Origin: Diogma glabrata
Lineage: Eukaryota > Arthropoda > Insecta > Diptera > Cylindrotomidae
Assembly: GCA_963693315.1 (NCBI GenBank)
Contig: OY856186.1
Span: 386,740,865 to 386,804,864 of the forward strand
Direction of reading: 5' to 3'
Length of the DNA stretch: 64,000 nt
Every line of letters starts with the position of its first letter. Position 1 is the stretch's first letter. A program made the position numbers and the translations under genes. Positions 48,110 through 60,604 of the stretch are shown here, piece after piece. The notes below the pieces were generated by a model. The model saw only the letters and a list, made by a program, of their open reading frames with translations, had not been told where the DNA came from and did not search any database.

Positions 48110-48560
48110 TTTATGATGCAAACTCAGTCATTCTCTCACCATTATCATTGTTGGTGTTGATTTCATAACCTCCTCCAGTGCTATATAGAAAATATTGATG
48201 GTCTTAACTTCAGTAGGTGCATGCAAGGCAATAAGAGAAATATTGTTTTATGTACCGCGTACCCCTAAGTAGCAAATCCTCTCATTGACCAGGATGAATT
48301 TCAACACGACTTCTTGTATGCGTGCACCAACAAGGAAATCAGTACTAAATTCATTTCGAGAAGAATGACCACTACTGCCTTAAGAGTGACTATTCGAGTT
48401 TTGTTTTCCGATTATTGGCTGTCTAATTTCTTGCAGAGAAATGATATCTATCCTATGCCTCTCAGCCTCTGTCTCTAGGCTTATTAAAGCATCATGAGCG
48501 ATCAGGCTGCACACGTTTCACGTTCCGATTCGGTAGTTTGGTTCTTTCTCACGTCCAGGT
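48110..48560 (-). pseudogene. Endonuclease (APE) fragment of an RTE/CFDP2-like LINE
   Basis: Minus-strand frame: NYRIGT-stop-NVCSLIAHDALI, RIDIISLQEIRQ, then NERICYLGVRG and NISLIALHAPTE. These are the conserved blocks of the apurinic endonuclease domain of RTE-type LINEs (often annotated as craniofacial development protein 2-like). Several stops interrupt it. It sits inside the P-like element with no other LINE parts. Confidence 0.82.
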
Positions 48561-49391
48561 AAAACTTCTGTTGTTTTGTTAGTGTCTGGTATTCTTTTTT
48601 TGGTTATCAAATTTAACAAAGCTTTTTTTCGGAGTGATGGTATTAACCTCAGTCCCAACCCAAATTTTCGTTAATGGTTCTGTTATGATGTTAAGGTTAT
48701 AAGAAGATTTAAGGCGCCAATTCGCCGTGATGTATAGCGTAATAGACTATAAGCAGTTTTTCTCTGCTTGTCTCCGATACACCAACCTAATTCTGTCTGC
48801 ATTACTCCTGCAGAATGGCGTGGACGTCGAATTTCCTACCCTGTAAAATGTTCTTTAGAGTTAGAAAACTTAATAAACAAATTGTTAATGAAAAAATAAG
48901 GAAAACCATAACGTAAAAATTATGTTTTCTCTAATTTTCAAATCAAAACATTTTTGTTTCTTTATATTTACGCCGGATGACGTCACACAAAATTTTCGAT
49001 TAGCTGTCAAGAATACCTTATATTCGTTATACCATGAGTATTAGATTTCATTTCATATTTTAAAGTTAAATTACACAAAGTTTGTTATAGACATAACATA
49101 ATAAGAATATATAAAATTCTTTATCTTTCTTTGTTTCATTTTCTTATATGTATTAAGAAAATAAGTATAATTATTATGCTTACGTTAGCGCATTGTTTTT
49201 TTGAAACGAAGCGAAGATTTATATAAAATATTATTCTTAAGTTAGATTGAAGTTAACAGTTGTGAGGATAAGTCGTTTGACTTAACGTGAGTTTTTAAAC
49301 TAATAAATAAATTAAAATAAATTTATTTGTTTTATTTATTAAATATTAAATGGAATAATTTATAAGTGCAAATTATAAATTATATACCAAA

Positions 49392-49528
<137 letters not shown>

Positions 49529-49639
49529 AGCCAGCACACCATTGGGATTTGGTTAAATTTGAGTTAAAGTTTGGTTAAATATGTGGAAAAAGGTGATAGA
49601 CGACTGTTTCAGCTAATTAGTGTACAATGATTTCTAGTC

Positions 49640-50830
49640 GAAAATTATAGTTAATATAATACAGAGTAAAACAACGTCTTTTTTCACTTCAAAAACTTTT
49701 TATTGTAACACCAAATATTTTCTGTCTCCAAGAGACCTTCTTCTTGGGTTAATTGTTTTCTAAACTAAACTAAACTGAACATCAATGACTATTTATATAC
49801 AAAAACAAAACTATGGATCTTAAAGTAATTAACGTTAAAAAGTAATTAAAGCTAGTGGGTTTATCCCATTGACAAAGATTGTGGATATAAAATTTTAACA
49901 ACTATATTATGAACAGGACAAATGAAGGCGTAACGGGGAGAAAAAATTTTAATTTAAATATTAGTGATTTTATGAATGAAGTATTTTATGACGGTTTTTA
50001 ATTTTAAAAAGGGGGCTGTACACTGGACCTCTGTCGTTGTTGATTAAATCTTCTTCTTTTTCTTGTTGGATGTAGTAAGATTCTATTATCTCTAGCTTCC
50101 TGTTATCGCGGACTGGGTGTAAAAGTTTTAAATTACTGTTGTTGATTATGTGGTTGTGATCTACGATGTGTTTGGCTACTGCTGATTTATCGAAATTGGC
50201 TTTAAAGTTTGTATGTTCTTTAAATCTTGTGATAATTTGTCTTTTTGATGATCCGATATATTTCTTACTACATCCTGAGCAACTGATCTCATAAACTCCA
50301 TTTTGGCAATGTTGTGGGATTTTATCTTTATTGTTGGTAAGTATACTGGATAATTTTTGATCTGTTGTTGGTATTAGCTCTACTTTGCGGCGTTTGAATA
50401 TATTTTTCAGCTTTGTAGAGACTCGCGGATCAAAACTAACCTTTTCCCTCTTTTTAATTTCGGTGGTTGAAGTCAAAGCTGTGGTGTCCCGTATTACTTT
50501 TATCTTTTTGGCTTTCTTTACAAGGGTGTCAATGTGAAAGCTATTAAATCCATTAACATTGGCGATACGTTTAATGTTTTCTTCCTCTTTCGAATAACAT
50601 ATTGGGCTGAGTGGAATATTTATTAGACGATGTACCATGCTTCTGAATGCTGCCATTTTGTGTTGCCATGGGTGATTCGAATCTACTGTTATGAAACGAT
50701 CTGTGGTAGTGGATTTCCTATAAATATCAAATTCAACTCTTCCATTATTTCGGCTGAGAAGCAGATCTAAAAATGGGAGCTTTCCCTCTTGTTCCTCTTC
50801 ATAAGTAAATTTGACATTTGTCTCAGACAG
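49640..50830 (-). pseudogene. Penelope-like element fragment: RT C-terminus and GIY-YIG endonuclease
   Basis: On the minus strand the frame starts inside the RT (LSETNVKFTYEEEQ, GKLPFLDLLLSRN, FDIYRKSTTTDRFI) and runs to a GIY-YIG nuclease: NGVYEISCSGC, KKYIGSSKRQIITRFKEH, and a late IIESYYI. The stop is at 49970. These elements insert by reverse transcription using this nuclease. The 5' part with most of the RT is missing. The non-coding tail reaches about 49640. The 228-codon piece plus its upstream open stretch totals about 285 codons with no stop. Confidence 0.92.
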
Positions 50831-51090
50831 TTGTTAAGTTAAAAAGGTCGAGTCTTACATGTAATAATGCATTTAATTTGGTTTAGTGAACGAATGTTAA
50901 CTAAACTTTTGCTGTCTTTTTCATATAATACATATAATAAGTATATGTGTTTATAAGTATCCATAAAGATTTATAGCAAATCTCGTTTTCCGATGACAAT
51001 TATTATTAGTGCGCAGTATATTGATCAAATCGCTCGGATACAGTCTTTATTATATATTTCTCTCACTAACGTTGTTTTAAATAGTAAAAA
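50831..51090. other. Non-coding part of the CCCAGC element
   Basis: Sequence upstream of the small ORF; it may hold its 5' exon or promoter. The frame at 51091 opens without an ATG. Confidence 0.4.
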
Positions 51091-51120
51091 TTGCCCCTGA
51101 AAAAGAAAGTTAAGAAAAAC

Positions 51121-51430
51121 GGTCAATACTACATAATGCGGCGGAAGAGAGCAGCCGAATTCGAAGCACGATTTGATGCATCAAATGTGTCAACGGATGA
51201 AGAAATGGATCGGCTACCGCCACAACAACTGAATGCCATTTTTGAAAATACATTGAAAGCAGAAAATGCTATGATCCAAAATACCATCCCCGTTAGTGTT
51301 ACTTGTGATGAAAATGTAGAGTGTTACGATGATATGCCAGATGATTGATGATGATGACATCCCAAGTTGGTGAAAATGCTGAATTTTTATTATCAGAAGC
51401 AGATATTGCTGAGGAATTGATGCGCGAACA
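51121..51430 (+). pseudogene. Small ORF, duplicated left copy (truncated by LINE)
   Basis: From ATG 51138 it reads MRRKRAAEFEARFDASNVST... like the intact right copy at 56101. An 8-base insertion at about 51347-51354 creates an early stop. The homology with the right copy ends at 51430, exactly where LINE sequence begins. Nine or so substitutions in about 300 bp separate the two copies. Confidence 0.85.
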
Positions 51431-53437
51431 TTTTCACATCCAACACACACGATCCGTAGATTGTCGGTTTTTTGACAAACATCAAAAACTGGCAGAAATT
51501 TTTGCCGCGTCTCAGGGCCTATTCCAAATTGTTAAAAGCCCGACTTTCACTCCCCGTAATGGCGGTGATAATAGTTTTCTTTTAGATCTCTATCTTACCA
51601 CAATGCCAGATATTACGAGTGTCGATGTAGCGAAAGGTAGTATTGGAAATTCTGATCATTATTTAATCTCATCAGTTATCAAAACTAATTTACTTAAAAC
51701 TACAGCTCCCGAACCCCGTAAAATATTTCACTACTCAAAAATGGATAAGAGTGGTCTTCAAAATTTTTTCCATGGTTTCCCTTTTGACCGTCATTATTTT
51801 TACACTGACAATGTAAATGTTTCTGCTCAAAACTTTACAGAAACCATCCAATTTGCTATCAATAAATTTGTCCCTTTCTCCATAGTAAAACCCAAACAAA
51901 AATACTTGTATTCGAAAGCTGCCAAAACGGCACTTAGAAACAAACGTAGATCGTTTAATATTTGGATTCATAACAAAACTCTCACTAATCGATCCCAATA
52001 TCTAAAGGCCAACAAAATATCTAATCAGATTATCTCAAACGAAAAGTCCGAAATTGACAGAGCGAAAGCCTCAAAACTTACGTCTATGTCTGTTTCTGAC
52101 AAGAGTTTCTACAGTGCCATTAATTCTTTGAATTCTGGTACACAATTTTCTATTCCCCCTATTATTGATGGTGATTTAATCGTCAATGATCCCGCAAGAA
52201 AAGCTAACTTGTTCGCTGAACGCTTTGCTCTGAACTCCACTGTTTTGGAAACTCCTAAAGAAATACCCCAAATCCAGTCTTCAGGAGTTAATATGAATGA
52301 ACTTCACTTCAAACCCAAAATAGTTGCTAAACTTTTAAAGGGGTTAAACATCAACAAAGCATCAGGAATGGACAATATTCCACCCATTATTTTAAAAACC
52401 TTTTCCAAAGAACTTGCACCAACTTTAACTAAAATATTCTACCAATCCTACAAATCTGGTATATTTCCCTCGTGCTGGAAGTTGGCAAATGTCCAGCCCG
52501 TCACCAAAATCGGGACCAAAATCCGATATCTCAAATTATAGGCCAATAGCTTTACTATCGATCCTATCCAAAGTCTATGAGCATTATATTAATACACATA
52601 TTTCGAAATTTCTGGAAGAAAATCATTTAATATCCGACAGCCAATACGGTTTTCGAAACAAAAGATCAACTACCGATCTATTAAACTATGTAGCGCATTG
52701 TTGGAACAGCATACTTGATAGAGGTGGTGAAACATACGTTATCGCTTTAGACATCTCCAAGGCATTCGATCGAGTCTGGCATGCCAACTTAATCAACAAG
52801 CTCGTTGCGTACGGTTTTCATCCCAATGTTGTGAACACTCAAAAAAATTTGCCCGGTAAGATTCACAAAATCGTTTTGTAAAAGTGCTAACAAAATTTTT
52901 TTGTGAATTTGCCAAAAAATGCTAAGCTTGATACAAAATTTTGTATAGTCTATTTGACTTTTTTAAATCTGAAAAAAAAATTGTAAACTAACCAATTGTT
53001 TTTGTGATTTGGATTACAAATGTACAAAATCATAAATATTTCTAGATACAAATTTTTTTCATTCTTTTAACAAAAATATTGTTAAGGGTTATGTCGATTT
53101 TTTTTAATTTTAAATCATATCTCACTTATCCATAACAAATTAAAATTCAATTGTACAAAATTTTGTAAAATTTTGTCAACAGAAAAATGACATTCTACAA
53201 TTTTTATTGTCAAACTTAATACGAATATTGTCGATTTTTTTTTAAACTTTACAAAGAGACTTATGCAATTTAAAAAAACAAACACATTTTTTACAAAAAA
53301 AACTTTGCTGTTACAAATTTTCTTTTATAAATTTTCATAAATAGAAATTATGTATAACCAAAATTGGTATTTAACAATTTCAGTTTCAATTTGGTTGTCT
53401 AAGTAAAAACTCGCATATTCTTTTGAAATTGTGATTC

Positions 53438-53500
53438 ATGATAAATAGTGATAGTGAAAATACATATATGATCAATTTAGAAGACATACTCTATGCACAG
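53438..53500 (+). CDS. Candidate first exon of a small gene in the CACTC element
   Basis: ATG at 53438 opens 21 codons (MINSDSENTYMINLEDIL...) up to CAG followed by GTGAGA, a good splice donor. A possible last exon is 54365-54435 after a T-rich acceptor, reading AEIDFVVLPQLESLDC to a TAA. The link between the two is not established. No family is recognised. Confidence 0.3.
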
Positions 53501-53573
53501 GTGAGAAATTTTGCATATTTCCATATTAATAGGCCACTTATACCGATTGCGTAGATATTGGAATTGACTCTTA

Positions 53574-54245
53574 TGGCGTGTTCGATTTACGCAACTCGTG
53601 CGCACTAGTGCAAACTTTTTCAGTGCTTCAAATTCGGTTTATAAGTTTCACTACACTAGTGCAGTTATTCATATTCGATTTACAAGTTTTATTGCTTATT
53701 TTAAGTTTTTTAAGTTCGGTTTACCAGTTTAGTACATAAAAACTAACAGAGTTTGCACTTTTTTCAACTGTCAAATAGAGTGAGTTTTTTGAGAAACTGC
53801 AAATTTTGTATTTAAATAATAAATGCAAATAATGAATCAAAACCGAAAGTATCTTGTGGTAAATGAACTTTTAACAAGTTTAGATTCAACTGATGATGAA
53901 ATGGAAGCAATTTGTGCAACTTACATGGAAAAGCGGAACTTATGTAAAATTGTTAACTTCGTAGAAGTAATAGAGGCTTTTGATAATATAGAGGTATTTT
54001 TCCTAAGTATTTTTTGAATTTAAAAGATTTACAAATAACATATTTATTTACAAACATAGTTCAGACGAAAAAAGACCACTGCTAAATTTTAGTTTCGTTG
54101 AATATTTTTTTCAGTTGTAGTTCGTTTACACTGAGTTTTGAGTGGATCAGTTTTAGGTTTTTTTTTTAAGTTTTATTCAAAATTCTACACTCATGCAGTT
54201 TTTTAGCAACTAACACCAGAAAAGTGATGCAAATCGAATACGCCA
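53574..54245 (+). mobile_element. PIF/Harbinger-type element (672 bp), nested
   Basis: Ends TGGCGTGTTCGATTTACG and, inverted, TGGCGTATTCGATTTGCA, flanked by TTA on both sides (53571-53573 and 54246-54248), the TWA duplication of PIF/Harbinger. A plus-strand frame at 53823-54017 reads DSTDDEMEAICATYMEKRN and NFVEVIEAFDN, which resembles the N-terminus of HARBI1-like transposases. The DDE core is absent, so it is non-autonomous. Confidence 0.85.
53823..54017 (+). pseudogene. Harbinger transposase N-terminal remnant
   Basis: A 64-codon frame inside the element; the motif KRN...NFVEVI...FDN fits the (K/R)R...NFVE...Y.D segment that precedes the catalytic domain in HARBI1-like proteins. It ends at a stop or splice site near 53995 (GAGGTATTT). 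Confidence 0.55.
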
Positions 54246-56100
54246 TTAGAGATAATGGATGAACTGAATTGGATACGATCTATGACATATTTCAAAACCT
54301 ACGTAATCGATGACAGCCAGCATAAAGTAAAAAGATATCACAACTTTTTCATTTTTTTTTTTAGATGCTGAAATTGATTTTGTAGTGCTACCTCAATTGG
54401 AAAGCTTAGACTGTGATAATATAACGGCGTATTAATATGTTTTAAATTTGTTTTTTTAAATGATACAGATATTTCAAAATAAAAATATAACATAAAAAAA
54501 ATATAATAAAAATTATAAGATAATAAAAAATAAAAATAATATAAATGCCAGCAAAAAATTGTGTTTTATTTATTAACGAAGAACTAATATATATGAATGA
54601 TTGTTTTACAAAAAAAAAAATATTACATCCATAAATGTCTTTTGTTGACCAAATAAAAAAATTTGTTATTTTTCTAAAACTTTTGTGAAAACAAAAATTA
54701 ATTTTGAGGATTTTATAAAACATTTAATAAAATCAAAAATGTTTTGGGCATTTTTACAATTTAATTTATAAAGCAATTACAATATTTTGCTGGATGTTAG
54801 TAAAAGAATTTGTAGTGTTTACAAATAATTTTTTGTATATCTACAATATTTATTGTAAAAATGTAAATTTAACAAAAATTTTTGTGTGTTGTATATTTAT
54901 AAAAAAATTGTAAAACGTATGTACAATTTTGTTAGTTTCACTTAGTTTTTTTTTTGAGTGAAGCTGATTCAAAATTTTCTATTCAACCGATACATTTCGG
55001 TAACCTTAGACGGATTTTCTTCTGAGTCTAAACTAATTAACGCTGGTGTACCCCAAGGCTCAGTATTGTCCCCAACCCTATTTTTGATTTATATCAACGA
55101 ATTGTCGAAAATCACCAGTAACCCAATAAATAGTTTTGCAGATGATAGTACTCTGCACAAGTCGTTCGAGCCCCTTCCTACAAAAGGTAAAATGCACGAA
55201 CGAATTAATCCTGCCCGGAGAGACGCTGCCATAAACGTGAACAAAGACCTGAATAAAGTCGCCGACTGGGGTGACCAAAACCTTGTCAATTTCAACTCCA
55301 CCAAAACACAGCTGTTGATTGTTTCCAGATTAAAGACCGAGTTCCCCAAAGATATTTTATTTAGTATGTGTGATGAACCAATGAGTGAATGTAAAAACAT
55401 TCGTTTATTGGGTGTCACAGTTTCAAATGACCTACTCTGGAACGATCATGTAATGGCGATGGCAAAAAGCGTGTCTAAAAAACTCGGCCTCCTAAATAGA
55501 TGCAAAAAATTTTTCACTCCATACCAATCGCTCCATGTTTATAAGTCCTATATTCGTCCCTGTATGGAGTACTGCTGTCAAGTTTGGGGTGCTGCCTCTG
55601 TTTCCATCTTGGCCCTCTTGGACTCTGTTCAAAAGCGAGCTATACGAATTGTGGGTGATCGAACTTTGACATCAAAACTTGATTCCTTACAACATCGTCG
55701 CACTGTTGCCCACCTCGTTGTTTTTTACAAATATCGTCATCAGCAGTGCTCAGATGAAATCAGCGACATCATGCCTCAAACTTATTCTTACCCCCGTTCC
55801 ACTCGGCAATCGGCTGCCGCAACCAATGAAACGGTAAAGATCCCGCGCTGTCATACTGGCAGATCGCAGAGAGACTTCTTTGTCCGAACTGCGTACAAAT
55901 GGAATAGTTTGCCGGAATACTTAGTCTCAGGTGGCTTCAACCCACAGATGTTTAAAAAAAGCGTTAATTTACACCTTAGAACACCAGTTGTTGTGGGACC
56001 CAGGTCTAGACCTGGGTCTTAAAAGGTATATATTCTAACCCTACATATTCTAAACCCTATTACACAACACATTTTATTAAAAAAAAAAAAATACTACATA

Positions 56101-56568
56101 ATGCGGCGGAAGAGAGCGGCCAAATTCGAAGCAAGATTTGATGCATCAAATGTGTCAACGGATGAAGAAATGGATCGGCCACCGCCACAACAACTGAATG
56201 CCATTTTTGAAAATAATTTGCCAGCAGAAAATGCTATGATCGAAAATACCATCCCCGTTAGTGTTACTTGTGATGAAAATGTAGAGTGTTACGATGATAT
56301 GCCAGATGATTGTACATCCCAAGTTGGTGAAAATGCTGAATTTTTATTATCAGAAGCAGATATTGCTGAGGAATTGATGCGCGAACACCTGGAATATGAG
56401 CATAACGCTCAAACTAAAATAGATCTGTTGAACGAACTGAGGCAATGGGCTTTGCAAAACAAGATTTCATTAACAGCGTTGTCACAACCACTGAAATTGT
56501 TGAACAAGGCTGACATTGAAAATCTACCATTGGATGAACAATGTACTGTTGAACCTGATGAACAATAA
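56101..56568 (+). CDS. Small ORF of the CCCAGC element, right copy (155 residues)
   Basis: The frame from ATG 56101 to the stop at 56566 encodes an acidic protein. The N-terminus is MRRKRAAKFEARFDASN. The C-terminal part, LLNELRQWALQNKISLTALSQPLKLL, resembles the L-x2-WA-x4-I/V...L segment of insect transposon-associated proteins that often precede a DUF4806 or transposase part; that likeness is from memory. No transposase motif is present. The first 287 bases are the right half of the duplication flanking the LINE. The ORF is complete from its ATG, but an upstream exon cannot be excluded (compare 51091-51137). Confidence 0.6.
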   Translation: MRRKRAAKFEARFDASNVSTDEEMDRPPPQQLNAIFENNLPAENAMIENTIPVSVTCDENVECYDDMPDDCTSQVGENAEFLLSEADIAEELMREHLEYEHNAQTKIDLLNELRQWALQNKISLTALSQPLKLLNKADIENLPLDEQCTVEPDEQ

Positions 56569-58072
<1,504 letters not shown>

Positions 58073-58300
58073 TAGAGTGGTCCAACATTATATGGAAAAA
58101 ATAAAATTTTTGATTTTGGAATTGCAGTCCCTCCAATTTTTTTTCTTTTGTCATTTTAATAAACTGACTTAAATATTGAAACAATACATTGATATTTAGA
58201 GGTCGCTCATGAGTCATGAATATCACGACTTAGTTAAAAATTCCTCTGGCACTGGGAAATGTCAAGCCAAGGCCACTTTTGACTAACTTAATCTCTGGTA
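58073..58300. other. Repeat end and spacer
   Basis: Starts with the TTAGAGTGG phrase. No matching right end was found nearby. Confidence 0.35.
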
Positions 58301-59490
58301 AGTCACTGAAGATGTTATAGGAACGTCATTTGACACTATTGCCTCTTACACAGGGTTTGATAAGGGAGCATGCGTTCTGCTAGAGAAATTACTTAGCAGA
58401 AATCTTCTTCACTCCGCATGTCGTTATCACATTCATGAATTGATCATCACTGAAGTATTTACCCTTCTATTTGGCCCTACTAGTGGTCGTTACGTTAGAC
58501 TTTGAAAAATTTCGTGCACAGTGGTCTAGCATTGATCAAACTAATATCAAACCATTAAACGAAGTTAGGTTAGTGACCTGCTATTGCAAGAAATGAAGCA
58601 AAATGTTGTGTCATGTTTGAGGAAGTTCTTATCTAAAGACAGTACCTACATACCTAGAAATGATCATAGAGAAATAAGCGAGTTATGCTTAATAATTATG
58701 GGATCTGAAGTACCAAACAAGCAGCAATATCACTTTTCTGTACCAGGGACATACCATATGGTCCAGTGGATGGCTAAAGTCACATACTGCTTCAAGATAT
58801 ATCTTTTTAGAGAGCAATTCAAACTGAGAGTATCTGAAAAAAAAGTTTTAACTGAATTCAACCCGTTTGCTTCACATGTTTGTGTTACAGCTTGGATTGC
58901 ATGATTTTTGCCGGCTGCTGATGCACCGATTAATGACTTAAATCTTGTCAAAGTTATCGAACAGTTTTCAAAAGTAAATGTTTCTGTAACCAGAGCTGCC
59001 ATAATCTACAAAATCATCTGTGGTATTTGGGACCCAAAACGGTCCCACTATCCTTATTCTCATCCAAAGTTGTCAATGCTGAAAAGAAACAAATAGTGAA
59101 TGCTATGGTTTTGAATGGCAATGACTGGTCTATTCATGAGATACTTTATGCCGCTTAAGAAGTAGCTGCACTTGAAAACAGTGAACTTCATGATTAATAA
59201 AACCGTCGTCTAGCCTTACAGTTGCTGGGGCAAGATATTTCTGTTCTTGCAGAAACAGAACCAGATGCTTGGCATAGCTTACTTATGTATACAAGGGCAG
59301 CCAAAACAGTCAGGTCTTTAAAAGTTGTGAATGACATAGCAGAACGTAGTATTGGTCTCATGTCTACATTTAACTAATCTTTAACAAAGAACGAATCGAC
59401 AATTCAACGACTCATCCAAGTCGTTGAAAATCACAGGCAGCGTATACTGGATACGTCGAAGAAGACTCTAATGAAATGTTCTACGTCTAC
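58300..59490 (+). pseudogene. Decayed member of a multicopy insect gene family of unknown function
   Basis: Three plus-strand frames together give GTSFDTIASYTGFDKGACVLLEK, LHSACRYHIHELIITEVFTLLFGPTSG, then IPRNDHREISELCLI, PGTYHMVQWMAKVTYCFKI, ASHVCVTAWIA, DAPINDLNLVKVIEQFSK, then IVNAMVLNG and finally VVNDIAERSIGLMSTFN and LIQVVENHRQRI. Order and motifs match a large family of uncharacterised arthropod and cnidarian proteins present in many copies, probably mobile. At least three frameshifts or stops break it (near 58510, 58905, 59095 and 59155). The longest intact piece is 58584-58904. Function is unknown to me. Confidence 0.75.
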
Positions 59491-59709
59491 ATTATCTAAT
59501 CTATAATTTTAATTGCAGAAAATTATTCATATCTAAATTAATATGTATTTATTGTATAGTTTTTCTCTTCACATTGAATTTAGCTCTTGTATTCTTAAAT
59601 TTTATATATATGTACATATATTATATTTTTACTTATGTTAAGATTTTGCAACAATTTGAAATTATTTGCTGATCTATTTGTATTTCTTTAATGATAAATA
59701 AAATTTAAT

Positions 59710-59909
59710 NNNNNNNNNNNNNNNNNNNNNNNNNNNNNNNNNNNNNNNNNNNNNNNNNNNNNNNNNNNNNNNNNNNNNNNNNNNNNNNNNNNNNNNNNNN
59801 NNNNNNNNNNNNNNNNNNNNNNNNNNNNNNNNNNNNNNNNNNNNNNNNNNNNNNNNNNNNNNNNNNNNNNNNNNNNNNNNNNNNNNNNNNNNNNNNNNNN
59901 NNNNNNNNN
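59710..59909. other. Assembly gap, 200 N
   Basis: Exactly 200 N, a conventional gap size, so the true distance is unknown. Confidence 0.99.
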
Positions 59910-60095
59910 CATAAGTCAAGAATTGTTTTTCAGGTTTTTTCATTATTTCTATTAATAAACTGTAAAGGTTATTCGCTATTTTAAATTTTTACCACTCAAA
60001 TACTAAATTAAACATAAAAAAGTCCTTTAAAACTCATTTGTTTGTGTATGAAACAGTTTTTATTGATTTCTGAAAAATTCTAATTGAGTGACTTA

Positions 60096-60601
60096 TACTA
60101 CGTTCACATTGCCATGATTTGAAACAATTTTTGATTTCAGCTCGATTATCAGCTTGTTTTGATTAATTTTTCCATACAAAACTAAAATCATGTCGAAAGT
60201 TGATTTAAATCAAATCCATTCTAAATCACGCTAGGCACCCCTGAATATTTGATTTTCGAAAAAAAAAATACAGCCCTACTTCAAAAGTGACATTTAATAA
60301 ATCAAATATTTTGTTTTGAATTCAAATAAAAAGATGGCTATTGCAAAATTTCAATAAAATTTTGAATCATACAAAAAAATTTTTCTTTAGATGGAGGTTT
60401 GGACTCAAAAAAAGTAAAAAAAAAACAGACAAATCTATTTGGATATCTTTAACATAGCTGAAATTAAAATTTTTTTCACAGATTTGGAATATGTGCAAAT
60501 AGATTTCAAACTTAATCATGTTAATGATAATGTGAACAGTTTTTTGATATCTTTAATTTTGGGTGATTTTAGCTTGATTTCATCGTAATATGAACGTAGT
60601 A
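60096..60601. mobile_element. Harbinger-type MITE (506 bp)
   Basis: Ends TACTACGTTCACATTG and, inverted, TACTACGTTCATATTA, flanked by TTA on both sides (60093-60095 and 60602-60604). No coding capacity. Confidence 0.85.
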
Positions 60602-60604
60602 TTA

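Larger units (their letters stand above)
47398..49036 (+). mobile_element. P-element-like DNA transposon, non-autonomous (1639 bp)
   Basis: The ends are inverted: CATGGTAAAATGAAAATAAG on the left and, on the other strand, CATGGTATAACGAATATAAG on the right, both continuing GTATTC. This closely parallels the start of the Drosophila P-element terminal repeat (CATGATGAAATAACAT...). AGTATTAGA is present on both sides (47389-47397 and 49037-49045), giving a duplication of 8 or 9 bases; P elements make 8. A decayed THAP zinc-finger frame is near the left end. The uninterrupted 5' LTR shows the empty site. Confidence 0.85.
52836..54960. mobile_element. DNA element with CACTCAAAAAAA ends inserted in the LINE
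   Basis: The left end CACTCAAAAAAA is the complement of the right end TTTTTTTGAGTG. Flanks are GTGAA on both sides if the element is taken as 52836-54957, or AA if the ends are CACTC and GAGTG. Removing it rejoins the LINE frame (PNVV then KLIQNF). Both subterminal zones are full of ACAAAATTTTGT-like palindromes. No known superfamily is certain. Confidence 0.8.
51431..56091 (+). pseudogene. 5'-truncated jockey/CR1-like LINE, interrupted
   Basis: The LINE starts in the C-terminal part of the endonuclease (DNSFLLDLYLTTMPD, GNSDHYLIS), continues through NINKASGMDNIPPIIL and, after a frame change near 52500, SNYRPIALLSILSKVYE and DISKAFDRVWH. At 52835 it is cut by a 2.1 kb DNA element. It resumes at 54961 with AGVPQGSVLSPTLFLIYIN, the catalytic FADDSTLH and CMEYCCQVWGAA, to a stop at 56022. 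It ends in a poly-A tract at about 56079-56091. Removing the insert gives about 2.5 kb. The fragment at 9926-10372 is the same family. Confidence 0.93.

Noticed and set aside
59674..59943. Open frames across the N gap
   Set aside because: They consist of unknown residues from the 200-N gap.
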